A stretch of 51,791 bases of DNA. Origin: Herbaspirillum rhizosphaerae (GTDB lineage Bacteria > Pseudomonadota > Gammaproteobacteria > Burkholderiales > Burkholderiaceae_D). The position numbers and the translations under genes were made by a program. The DNA is taken from NCBI RefSeq assembly GCF_001189965.1, contig NZ_LFLU01000024.1, positions 1-51,791 of the forward strand. Reading direction: 5' to 3'. Positions 1-6,960 of the stretch are shown here, in pieces. The notes beneath the pieces were generated by a model. It was given only the letters and a program-made list of their open reading frames with translations, ran no database searches and had not been told where the DNA came from. Within the stretch, counting starts at the first letter, position 1. Each line of letters starts with the position of its first letter.

Positions 1-27
1 TGAACGCATCTCACGGAGATTGACGAA

Positions 28-492
28 ATGAGTTCCCTCGATAAAATCAGCAAAAAAATTCTGTCGGAGCTGCAAAACGACGGCCGCATCAGCAATGTCG
101 ACCTGGCAGCGCGCGTCAATCTGTCTCCTGCTGCCTGCCTGGAACGGGTGCGCAAGCTGCAGGATGCGGGTTATATCCTGGGCTACGCCGCCCAGCTCAA
201 TCCGGAATTGCTGGATGTTTCGCTGCTGGTATTCATCGAGGTAGTGCTGGACCGCACCACGGCGGACGTGTTCGAAGCGTTCAAGAAAAGCGTCCAGAGC
301 ATCCCCGAAATCATGGAATGCCACATGGTGGCGGGTGGTTTCGATTATCTGGTGAAGTCGCGCGTGAAGGACATGAACGCCTATCGCGAGTTTCTCGGTA
401 AATCGCTGCTGCAGCTCAAGGGCGTGCGCGAGACGCATACCTACGCCGTGATGGAAGAAGTGAAAAGCACGATCCGGCTGCCGATCAAATAA
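28..492 (+). CDS. lrp: Lrp/AsnC family transcriptional regulator
   Basis: This is a 154-residue protein, the normal Lrp length. The N-terminal winged HTH spans about residues 5-52 and opens with a DKISKKILSELQNDGRIS segment typical of the family. A RAM ligand-binding and oligomerisation domain follows at about residues 68-145, with the VAGGFDYLVK strand-turn seen in true Lrp proteins. Family members act as octamer or dimer DNA-binding regulators that respond to leucine or other amino acids. The ATG start has a GGAG about 9 nt upstream. The gene is convergent with a periplasmic amino-acid-type binding protein. The specific effector and targets cannot be read from the sequence, so lrp is a family-level symbol. 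Confidence 0.9.
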   Translation: MSSLDKISKKILSELQNDGRISNVDLAARVNLSPAACLERVRKLQDAGYILGYAAQLNPELLDVSLLVFIEVVLDRTTADVFEAFKKSVQSIPEIMECHMVAGGFDYLVKSRVKDMNAYREFLGKSLLQLKGVRETHTYAVMEEVKSTIRLPIK

Positions 493-500
493 GCCCCATC

Positions 501-519
501 CTGATGCGCCCGGCATCAG
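501..519. terminator. Short hairpin between convergent genes
   Basis: A perfect 7-bp stem (CTGATGC at 501-507 with GCATCAG at 513-519, 5-nt loop) lies just after lrp and overlaps the stop codon of the convergent binding-protein gene. There is no U-tract on either strand, so terminator function is only a guess. Confidence 0.3.
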
Positions 520-1667
520 AAACTGGACAACGGCGCCAGCTTGCCATCCTGCAGCCGCAGGATGGTCACGGTCGAATCCTTCATGTTGTGCCTGGCATCG
601 AATTCATAGGTGGCCGTTACGCCCTTGTAACGCATGCGCGCCAGCACCGGCGCAAAGACATGGGGATCGATCGCATTGGCAGATTTCATCGCCCGTTCCA
701 GCAGCAGCACGCCGTCGTAGTACGTCGGCGCAAATATGCCCGGCATGGCGCCGTATCTGGCTTGATAGGCGGCGGCAAAGACCGCGCCGTCCGACACCCG
801 CGTCAGCCAGACGCCGCCTTGCACGCAATACGTCCCTTCGCCGACGCCGCTGCCGGCCTGCATCATCATGGTGACTGAACACAAGGTGTCGCCGCCAAGC
901 AGCGGTATCGACATCCCCATCTGTTGCATCTGCTTGAGCATTGCGCTGGCTTGCGGTGCGTAGCCGCCGAAGAAGATGGCGTCGCCCCTGGCTTCGCGGA
1001 TCTTGCCCAGCACGCCACGAAAATCGATTCTCCTGTCGCTGACGACCTCCCGCAGCACGATCTGCATGCCGTTCTGTTTGCCGGTTTTCTGGAATTCCTC
1101 GATCAGGCCCTGCGCATAAACGGATCCGTCATCGATGATGGCGACGGCTTTGAGCTTCAGGTTGCGTGCGGCGTACAGCGCCATCTTGCTGCCCATGTCA
1201 GTATCGCTGGCGGCAATGCGGAAGACCTGACTGGCCTGGCGATTCGACGGCGACAAGGTCGCCTTCGGATTGGAAGCGACGGTGAGCGAGACGATGCCCG
1301 CCTCGTTGTAAATCGGGGCGGCCGCCAGCGTCACGCCGGAATTGAAAGGACCAAGCACCGCCCGCACGCCGGCGTCGACCAGCTCCTTCGCGCGGATGGC
1401 GCCGATGCCGGGATCGGCTTCGTCATCCTTTGCCAGCAACTCGAAACGCAAAACTTTGCCGTCGATACTGGAGCCCTGCTGGTTCAGGCGATCGATCGCG
1501 AGCTGCGCGCCGTTCAAGGCATCCTTGCCGACGGAGGCTTGCGGCCCCGACAAGGGACCGCTGAACCCGAGCCTGACGACCAGCGATGCCGGCGCGGCAG
1601 ATGCCGTAGCGGCCGCAGAGGCGACCAGCAGCAACAGCCACGCTGAGATATTGCGAATAATCAACAT
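516..1667 (-). CDS. ABC transporter periplasmic binding protein, branched-chain amino acid (LivJ) type
   Basis: This is a type I periplasmic binding protein (Peripla_BP_6 family) of 383 residues. It captures a small polar ligand, typically an amino acid or related compound, for an ABC importer. The ATG at 1667 is chosen because a Sec signal peptide follows directly (MLIIRNISAWLLLLV, cleavage near ASA-AP), and because GGGGAAGG lies just upstream; an in-frame upstream extension lacks both features. The mature protein opens with the family's VRLGFSGPLSGPQASVG motif. No permease or ATPase gene is adjacent, so it is an orphan binding protein. The ligand is unknown. The gene is convergent with lrp. 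Confidence 0.85.
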   Translation of the reverse strand: MLIIRNISAWLLLLVASAAATASAAPASLVVRLGFSGPLSGPQASVGKDALNGAQLAIDRLNQQGSSIDGKVLRFELLAKDDEADPGIGAIRAKELVDAGVRAVLGPFNSGVTLAAAPIYNEAGIVSLTVASNPKATLSPSNRQASQVFRIAASDTDMGSKMALYAARNLKLKAVAIIDDGSVYAQGLIEEFQKTGKQNGMQIVLREVVSDRRIDFRGVLGKIREARGDAIFFGGYAPQASAMLKQMQQMGMSIPLLGGDTLCSVTMMMQAGSGVGEGTYCVQGGVWLTRVSDGAVFAAAYQARYGAMPGIFAPTYYDGVLLLERAMKSANAIDPHVFAPVLARMRYKGVTATYEFDARHNMKDSTVTILRLQDGKLAPLSSF

Positions 1668-1757
1668 ACCTTCCCCTGTAACCCGCCAGGGCGGCGTTTT
1701 CACCCTTTGGCAGGACAGAGAATAGAGCAATCCGGCAACAGCTGCTGTTGAGACAAC

Positions 1758-1784
1758 CCGGCGAAAAGGCGCCCTTTTCGCCGG
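1758..1784 (-). terminator. Hairpin after the znuD-like gene
   Basis: A perfect 12-bp stem (1758-1769 with 1773-1784, 3-nt loop) begins 20 nt beyond the stop codon of the TonB-dependent receptor. The second arm contains CCTTTT, but no T-run follows the stem. It is a likely terminator of the receptor transcript on the minus strand. Confidence 0.55.
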
Positions 1785-1803
1785 ATCGGGACATGCCGAC
1801 GGA

Positions 1804-3825
1804 TCAGAACGCGCTGCGCACGCCCACGATCAGATTACGCCCCGTTTGCGGCACCGTGTCCTTCAATACGGATGTCGAGAAGCGGATGTCCTGGTTCAGC
1901 AGGTTCTTGACCAGGGCGAACCAGGTGACGCGCATCGATTGCAGTTTTTGGGTGTAGGACAGATTGGCGTCGACCTGCGTGTAGGACGGCGTCACGTTTT
2001 GCTCGAACGATGCCAGGCGGTCTTGCTTGAGCGCTCGCAATACGCGCACACCGCTGACCCATGGCCCCTGGCGATAGCCGAGATCGACGCCGTAGCGCGT
2101 GGCCGGTTGCAGCGGCAGGCTGCCCTGGTTGTCAAGGCGGCCGCGCGAGGTGTCGGTAAAGCCGCGCGCCGAGAAACCCTCGCCGCTGAGGTTGTAGCTG
2201 ACCTCCGCTTCCGCGCCGTAAATCGTGGCGTCGCCCTGCGACCAGAAACGTTGCAGGAACTCGCCGGCCGGATCGGGATTGCCGCTGTCGTCGACCTGGC
2301 CATTGGTGCGGCCGTAGACGAAGTTCTTGACCTTGTTCTGGAACAGGTTGCCCTTCCAGCGCACCAGTCCTTCGGTCTTTTGCAGCGTCAGCTCGATATT
2401 GTGCGAAGTCTCTTTTTGCAGGTTGCTGTCGCCGACGTCATAGGTCGACGTCGAATCGTGCGGCCCCTTGGAATACAGCTCTTCCACGGTCGGCGCGCGT
2501 TGCGCCACGGAATAGGTTGCGCCGAGACCGTAGCCGGGCATGAAGCTCCACATCGCGCCGGTTGACCACGAGAACAGATTGAAGTCGCGGTTGAGCAAAC
2601 CTTCCGGACGACGCTGTACGGATTCCAGACGCAAGCCGGCGCTGGCCAGCACGTCGCCGAACTTGCGCTCTTCCACCAGGAATCCTGCGAAGGAGCTGGA
2701 TTTGGTTTTAGGCGTCAACTGCGGCGAGCCGTCCACCGCCGACAAGGCCGCGTAGTTGCTATTCTCGGTCTGCACCCCGAAGTTACCGCGCCAGCCGGCC
2801 AGCGGTTTGTGGGTCAGTTCCCAGCGCGTCTGCAGGGAACGGTTGGTGAATACAGTGTCGGAGCTGCCGTCTTCCTTCTTCTCGGTATGCGTGTAGTCGG
2901 TGTAACCGAGCTTGAACTTGAACGATTCGATGCCGGCAAACGGCTCCCGGATCAGACTGTCGATGTCGTAGCGCGTCTGGTGCAGATCGATGAAGGACTT
3001 CTCTGCCGTCGGAATGCCGTAATGGTCGTCCAGCGACGACACCGACGCGCCGATGTGGCCCCAATCGGCGATGTACGAACCGCCGACGCCGACGCTGCTC
3101 TCATGCGTGAAGGAATTCGGCAGGCGGCCGGACGCCGTTGTGGCATCGCCTTGTCTGGCGTTGCCGGGAATCTTGTAGTTCTCGGTGTCGCGGTAATTGC
3201 CGTCGATGTGCAGACCGATCTGGCCGGCAGAACCATCCACGCCGAAGGAGGTATTTTTCTGCCCATCGACGGTGCCATAGCGCGCTTCGACCTCGCCGGT
3301 CGGCTTGCCCACCAGTTCGGTCGGAATGCGATCGTTGACGACGTTGACCAGGCCGCCGATGGCGCCCGATCCGTACAGCAGCGCGGCCGGACCGCGCAGG
3401 ATTTCAATCTGGCGCGCGGTCGCGGCTTCGGTGGCGACCGCGTGATCGTTGGAAACGGTCGACACGTCGGCCGTCGACATGCCGTTTTGCAGCATCATCA
3501 CGCGCGGCCCTTCCATGCCGCGGATGATAGGGCGCGAGGCGCCGGCGCCGAAGCTGGAGGCGGACACGCCCAGCTCGTGCGACAAGGTGTCGCCGAGCGA
3601 ATTGCCGAGCTTGTTGCGCAGTTCTTCTCCGGACAAGACCTTGGCCGGCGTGAGGATTTGCGCATTCTCTTCAGAGGAAAACGGGCTGGCGGTGACGACG
3701 ACTTCCTGCAATTTTTGTTGCTGCTGGTCGGGTTGTTGCGGCGCCGTTTGCGCGATGGCGGCCGAAGACATGGCGGCGAGCGCGGACAGGACGGCGCTTG
3801 CCAAAAGAGTTGGCTGGACTTGCAT
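1804..3825 (-). CDS. znuD: TonB-dependent outer-membrane receptor, ZnuD-like (probable zinc uptake)
   Basis: This is a 673-residue TonB-dependent receptor. The signal peptide starts at the ATG at 3825 (MQVQPTLLASAVLSAL, cleavage after AIAQ); a longer in-frame reading adds a non-secretory Arg/Pro-rich stretch and was rejected. The plug domain lies at about residues 55-165 and carries PIIRGMEGPRVMMLQNG and EILRGPAALLYGSGAIGG, which are characteristic of the Neisseria ZnuD group. A 22-strand barrel follows and ends in a terminal Phe (GVRSAF), as expected for BAM insertion. ZnuD proteins import zinc across the outer membrane under zinc starvation and are Zur-regulated in Neisseria. The long His-rich loop of neisserial ZnuD is reduced here. 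The gene follows a small His/Cys membrane protein, probably in one transcript. Zinc as substrate is inference from family resemblance. Confidence 0.82.
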   Translation of the reverse strand: MQVQPTLLASAVLSALAAMSSAAIAQTAPQQPDQQQQKLQEVVVTASPFSSEENAQILTPAKVLSGEELRNKLGNSLGDTLSHELGVSASSFGAGASRPIIRGMEGPRVMMLQNGMSTADVSTVSNDHAVATEAATARQIEILRGPAALLYGSGAIGGLVNVVNDRIPTELVGKPTGEVEARYGTVDGQKNTSFGVDGSAGQIGLHIDGNYRDTENYKIPGNARQGDATTASGRLPNSFTHESSVGVGGSYIADWGHIGASVSSLDDHYGIPTAEKSFIDLHQTRYDIDSLIREPFAGIESFKFKLGYTDYTHTEKKEDGSSDTVFTNRSLQTRWELTHKPLAGWRGNFGVQTENSNYAALSAVDGSPQLTPKTKSSSFAGFLVEERKFGDVLASAGLRLESVQRRPEGLLNRDFNLFSWSTGAMWSFMPGYGLGATYSVAQRAPTVEELYSKGPHDSTSTYDVGDSNLQKETSHNIELTLQKTEGLVRWKGNLFQNKVKNFVYGRTNGQVDDSGNPDPAGEFLQRFWSQGDATIYGAEAEVSYNLSGEGFSARGFTDTSRGRLDNQGSLPLQPATRYGVDLGYRQGPWVSGVRVLRALKQDRLASFEQNVTPSYTQVDANLSYTQKLQSMRVTWFALVKNLLNQDIRFSTSVLKDTVPQTGRNLIVGVRSAF

Positions 3826-3967
3826 GGTGTTCCTTGACTGACAAATGAAGGTGGAAGCCGGCCCGGGCGAATGGTCGCAGCAATCACGGCGGCGGCAGGC
3901 GGGAGCCCGCGCCGGCGCGATGGAAATCGCCATGGCAATCCGGTCGGCAAATCGAAACGTTCAGCAG

Positions 3968-4501
3968 TCAGCGCGGCGGTGCGCGCGAGGAAAAATGGCA
4001 GACGACCGGCGCATCCCAGGAGGCAAATGCCTGCCACAAAGCAAGCACCTGCACGCCGGGAATCAGCGGAGGAGAAAAAAAGTGGACATGAATGCCGGTG
4101 GCGCCGCTGGCAGCATCGTATTCGACGCAGGAATGGTGATGCTTTTGATGTTCGACGCGCTGTACGCTGACCGCTTTCTCGTCGGCGTCGGCCTCGTCGC
4201 CATCGACGTAGTTGAACAACGCGGCGTTGAACGAGGCTTCAGCGACACGCTCCATCGCAGGCGGCCAACCGGCATGCGCGATGCCATGCAACAGACCGAG
4301 GAACTGGGAAAACAGCAACATCAGCGCCAGCAGCAGCGCCCCGCCCATGCGCCGCGCCGGTGATCGCCATGCCGGCACGCGCCCTGCTCGCGCGTACGCG
4401 CGAAGGCTAAGTGCATGCAGCGATGTCGCGATGGCAGCGGCCATGATGATCGGGCGGTTCCAGCAAAAATGAATGACGGGAGAGGACAAAACGGCATCCA
4501 T
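3968..4501 (-). CDS. Small membrane or secreted protein with His/Cys motif, upstream of the zinc receptor
   Basis: I do not recognise a named gene; the layout resembles DUF2946-type small proteins often found beside metal uptake genes. With the ATG at 4501 the protein has 177 residues. A hydrophobic segment (MGGALLLALMLLFSQFLGLL) lies near residues 52-72 after an Arg-rich stretch and ends in HGIAHAG, so it is a signal peptide or single membrane anchor. The periplasmic part has an acidic stretch, then HQKHHHSC, then HVHFFSPP and a late Cys, a pattern suited to metal binding. The start is uncertain: ATGs at 4531, 4501, 4444 and 4348 are in frame and none has a clear Shine-Dalgarno. The promoter places transcription start near 4539, which disfavours 4531. 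The gene reads into znuD about 140 bp downstream. Confidence 0.55.
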   Translation of the reverse strand: MDAVLSSPVIHFCWNRPIIMAAAIATSLHALSLRAYARAGRVPAWRSPARRMGGALLLALMLLFSQFLGLLHGIAHAGWPPAMERVAEASFNAALFNYVDGDEADADEKAVSVQRVEHQKHHHSCVEYDAASGATGIHVHFFSPPLIPGVQVLALWQAFASWDAPVVCHFSSRAPPR

Positions 4502-4545
4502 GCGGGGCCGTGAAATGCCTGCGCCGAGCATGCCGGCGAGCGCGA

Positions 4546-4574
4546 ATTATATCAGCATATTGCAACACTGTTGC
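4546..4574 (-). promoter_or_regulatory. Sigma70-type promoter of the His/Cys protein-znuD unit
   Basis: On the minus strand a perfect -10 (TATAAT) occupies 4546-4551. The matching -35 at 17-nt spacing falls at 4569-4574 (GCAACA, a poor match), inside the palindrome at 4561-4575. A weak -35 covered by an operator is the usual arrangement for a repressed metal-uptake promoter. Transcription would start near 4539. Confidence 0.5.
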
Positions 4575-4575
4575 A
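4561..4575. promoter_or_regulatory. Perfect 7-1-7 palindrome, candidate Zur operator
   Basis: TGCAACA-C-TGTTGCA is a perfect inverted repeat overlapping the -35 of the znuD-linked promoter. Zur operators elsewhere are AT-rich palindromes of similar size (neisserial form TGTTAT...ATAACA). This one differs in sequence, so the Zur assignment rests on position, symmetry and the downstream genes. Confidence 0.45.
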
Positions 4576-4778
4576 TTTAAAGATCGCACTTTCAGAATGG
4601 CGTCACGCCATGAAAACGGCACAAAGGGAGCCTGTCGGGACCAGCGGGAGTGCGCCGTATAGCGCAGCTCTGCGCAACGACAAGCAGCCGATGCACGTCA
4701 CAGCGCCTGCGCGTACGGGCACGCAAACATTGCGGCCTGCAGCCGCGAAACGACAGAAAAAATGGAGGTTGGTGAGCG

Positions 4779-4804
4779 AATGGCGCCAGCCAGGTGGCGC
4801 CATT
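4779..4804 (-). terminator. Hairpin downstream of dksA
   Basis: AATGGCGCC (4779-4787) and GGCGCCATT (4796-4804) form a perfect 9-bp stem 20 nt after the dksA stop codon. On the minus strand a T6 tract occurs only about 16 nt beyond the stem (4757-4762), so this is not a classical intrinsic terminator. The rest of the gap from 4576 to 4778 shows nothing recognisable. Confidence 0.45.
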
Positions 4805-4824
4805 GCTTGGGATTGCTACAGAAC

Positions 4825-5778
4825 TTAGTCGCCGTACAGCTTTTGTTTCAGTTCGCGGCGTTGCTGCGCTTCCAGCGACAGAGTTGCGGTCGGACGCGCC
4901 AGCAGACGAGGGATGCCGATCGGCTCGCCGGTTTCTTCGCACCAGCCGTATTCGCCGCCATCGATGGAGACGATGGATTGCTGCACTTTTTTGAGCAGCT
5001 TGCGCTCGCGGTCGCGGGTGCGCAATTCCAGCGCGTGCTCTTCCTCGATGGTCGCACGATCGGCAGGATCGGGAACCAACACGGTTTCACGCAAATGCTC
5101 AGTGGTTTCGCCTGCGTTCTTGAGCAGATCTTTTTCCAGCTGTTGCAAACGGGCCTTGAAGAAAGCAAGTTGCGCTTCGTTCATGTAGTCCTTCTCGCCC
5201 ATCTTGAGGATTTGTTCCTCAGTGAGCAAGGTTTGCGTATCAGGGGTAGTTTTGGGAGTTTTAGTTGCCACTTCGCTTACTTTCAATACTACGGGTTTTT
5301 CAATTTTATCCTTTAATCCGGCGCTGGCTTTGCTGCTGCCTGCGCTGATGCCGGATTTGGTCGCTTTTGAATCCACTTCCCTTGCTGCCGATGGTACTGA
5401 CTTCCTGGGCATGCTATCGACTGCCTTGCCTGCGCTCTTCCCTGTGCCGGGCTTCGCCGACGCTGGTGCCGTTTTTTTAACGGTCAGGGATTTTACTACA
5501 ACAACATTGCCTGTCGACGAAGTTGTGTTTTTCTTCGGCGCCACTGCGGTTTTTGCTGCGCTTGCAGTGTTTGTCCCGGCCTTGCTGCCTGCCGGCGATG
5601 CTTTGCCGGACGTGGTCTTGGTTACCGGCGTTGCCGCCCTGCTTGCCATTTTCGGAGGTGTCTTGACGGCCGTTTTTGGCGCTTTGACAACAGACTTGGC
5701 GGCGGCTGTGCCGACTGCGGCTACCTTGCCCGCAGCGGGGGTGCTTTTTTTGACGGTTTTTTTCGCGATGACGCCCAT
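4825..5778 (-). CDS. dksA: RNA polymerase-binding factor DksA with a long Lys/Ala-rich N-terminal extension
   Basis: DksA binds the RNA polymerase secondary channel and, with ppGpp, retunes transcription of rRNA, ribosomal protein and biosynthetic promoters. This version has 317 residues; E. coli DksA has 151. The first ~175 residues are a low-complexity, basic Lys/Ala/Ser/Thr stretch resembling histone-H1-like tails. The DksA core then follows: the coiled-coil tip DPADRAT carries the conserved Asp and Ala, and EEEHALELRTRDRERKLLKK is canonical. The zinc finger is degenerate. At the exact CxxC-x17-CxxC spacing the four positions are Cys280, Thr283, Ser301 and Ala304, so only one cysteine remains. 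This is typical of alpha- and betaproteobacterial DksA and implies zinc independence. The ATG at 5778 follows GGGAAG at good spacing; further upstream in-frame codons look non-coding. Confidence 0.9.
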   Translation of the reverse strand: MGVIAKKTVKKSTPAAGKVAAVGTAAAKSVVKAPKTAVKTPPKMASRAATPVTKTTSGKASPAGSKAGTNTASAAKTAVAPKKNTTSSTGNVVVVKSLTVKKTAPASAKPGTGKSAGKAVDSMPRKSVPSAAREVDSKATKSGISAGSSKASAGLKDKIEKPVVLKVSEVATKTPKTTPDTQTLLTEEQILKMGEKDYMNEAQLAFFKARLQQLEKDLLKNAGETTEHLRETVLVPDPADRATIEEEHALELRTRDRERKLLKKVQQSIVSIDGGEYGWCEETGEPIGIPRLLARPTATLSLEAQQRRELKQKLYGD

Positions 5779-5982
5779 AGACTTCCCTTTCCCCGGACCA
5801 CCCGGTTTGCGGTAGATCATTCGCCGTCTCCGGCTCGCAACGCGTACAAATGCAAATCCAATACAGTGTATACCAGAACTTGACGCATAAATAGCACTTC
5901 GCAAACCCCTTTTGCGACAGGCCAACCGTGCTGCAAGCGCCCTTGCAGGCCTTTGCGGGCGTTTTCGTCGTCGCGCCGCCGT

Positions 5983-6738
5983 TCAGGCGTGAGAAGCGCC
6001 GCACACCGGGCAGGCGGCATTGCGCGCAAAGCGGATGCTGGTCCACTCCATGCTGCGAGCGTCGAGGATCTGCAGGCGTCCGGACAGCGACTCGCCGATG
6101 CCGGCCACCAGCTTGAGCGCCTCGGCCGCCTGCATGGTGCCGATAATGCCGACCAGCGGGGCAAACACTCCCATGGTCGAACACTGCACCTCGTCAAACT
6201 TCTGATCCGGCGGGAACAGGCAGGCGTAGCACGGCGCATCGTCCCGGCGCGTGTCGAACACGCTGATCTGGCCGTCGAAACGGATCGCGGCGCCCGACAC
6301 CAGCGGCACCTTGTGCTGCACGCAGGCGCGATTGACGGCGTGGCGGGTGGCGAAGTTGTCGCTGCAATCGAGCACGACGGACGCCGTTCGCACCAGCTCC
6401 GCCAACCGCGCATCGCTGACGCGCTCGGCGACGGCGACAATCTCGATGTCGGGATTGATCTCTTCCAGCGCCTGCCGGCCGGACTCCACCTTGCGCTGCC
6501 CGACCCGCGCCGTGGTGTGCATGATCTGGCGCTGCAGGTTGGTCAGGTCGACGGTGTCGTCGTCCACCAGCGTGATCTTGCCCATGCCCGCCGACGCCAG
6601 GTACAAGGCCGCCGGCGAACCGAGGCCGCCGACGCCGATCACCAGCGCATGCCCCGCCAGCAGTTTTTCCTGGCCTGCGATGTCGATGTCGTCGAGAAGG
6701 ATGTGGCGCGAATAGCGCAGCAATTGCTGGTCGTTCAT
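5983..6738 (-). CDS. moeB: MoeB/ThiF family sulfur-carrier adenylyltransferase
   Basis: This 251-residue E1-like enzyme adenylates the C-terminal Gly-Gly of a small sulfur carrier (MoaD or ThiS) for molybdopterin or thiamine synthesis. The opening MNDQQLLRYSRHILLDDID is characteristic of the family. The nucleotide loop is VIGVGGLGSPAALYLASAG (about residues 33-51), followed by the conserved DLTNLQRQ. Two Cys pairs (CYAC near 170 and CPVC near the C terminus) form the structural zinc site. There is no rhodanese domain at the C terminus; a free rhodanese lies about 4 kb away at 10767. The ATG at 6738 is chosen by homology to the family start, and a terminator hairpin lies just upstream. MoeB and ThiF cannot be separated by sequence alone. 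Confidence 0.88.
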   Translation of the reverse strand: MNDQQLLRYSRHILLDDIDIAGQEKLLAGHALVIGVGGLGSPAALYLASAGMGKITLVDDDTVDLTNLQRQIMHTTARVGQRKVESGRQALEEINPDIEIVAVAERVSDARLAELVRTASVVLDCSDNFATRHAVNRACVQHKVPLVSGAAIRFDGQISVFDTRRDDAPCYACLFPPDQKFDEVQCSTMGVFAPLVGIIGTMQAAEALKLVAGIGESLSGRLQILDARSMEWTSIRFARNAACPVCGASHA

Positions 6739-6765
6739 GGCGTGATGGCGGTACAGCGGTAAATG

Positions 6766-6795
6766 AAAAGAGGGCCGCATTTCTGCAGCCCTCTT
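6766..6795 (-). terminator. Intrinsic terminator of the gpmA-envC-ctpA transcript
   Basis: On the minus strand the 8-bp stem AAGAGGGC/GCCCTCTT (6788-6795 with 6768-6775, 12-nt loop) is followed directly by TTCATTT. It lies about 24 nt beyond the fold-back element and closes the ctpA transcript before moeB. Confidence 0.65.
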
Positions 6796-6818
6796 AATGT
6801 AACGCAATTCAGCGCTTC

Positions 6819-6960
6819 AAACCTGTTCGCGATCCGTAGCGAGAGGCCATCAGCCGGTGGCGGCCGGAGCGCAAGAACCGGAATGTACTTGAGTACATGA
6901 GGATTCTGAGCACCGCCGGACGCCGGATCATGGCCTCGCAGTAGGATCGTGGACAGGTTT
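6819..6960. repeat. 142-bp fold-back repeat element, copy 1 (structured RNA candidate)
   Basis: The element is one long imperfect inverted repeat. Its ends are AAACCTGT and ACAGGTTT, and its centre is the near-palindrome ATGTACTTGAGTACAT. Inner arms GCGAG-A-GGCCAT and ATGGCCTCGC also pair. A second copy lies inverted at 26089-26228 with the core nearly identical by eye. In the outer 14-bp stem the two copies differ in sequence yet both still pair: this copy reads CCTGTTCGCGATCC against GGATCGTGGACAGG. The element starts exactly at the last base of the ctpA stop codon and is followed by an intrinsic terminator, so it is in the ctpA 3' UTR. It may correspond to the dispersed betaproteobacterial toxic small RNA family in Rfam, but that link is from memory and untested. 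Confidence 0.75.

Noticed and set aside
516..1667. Idea that the two LivJ-type binding proteins (516-1667 and 26256-27467) are a recent duplication
   Set aside because: They share only the general fold and signature; mature sequences differ widely and the neighbours are unrelated.
5861..5871. Short dyad ATACA-G-TGTAT upstream of dksA, compared with the znuD-linked palindrome
   Set aside because: It shares only the central ACA-n-TGT, has 5-bp arms and is likely to occur by chance; not enough to call a second operator.
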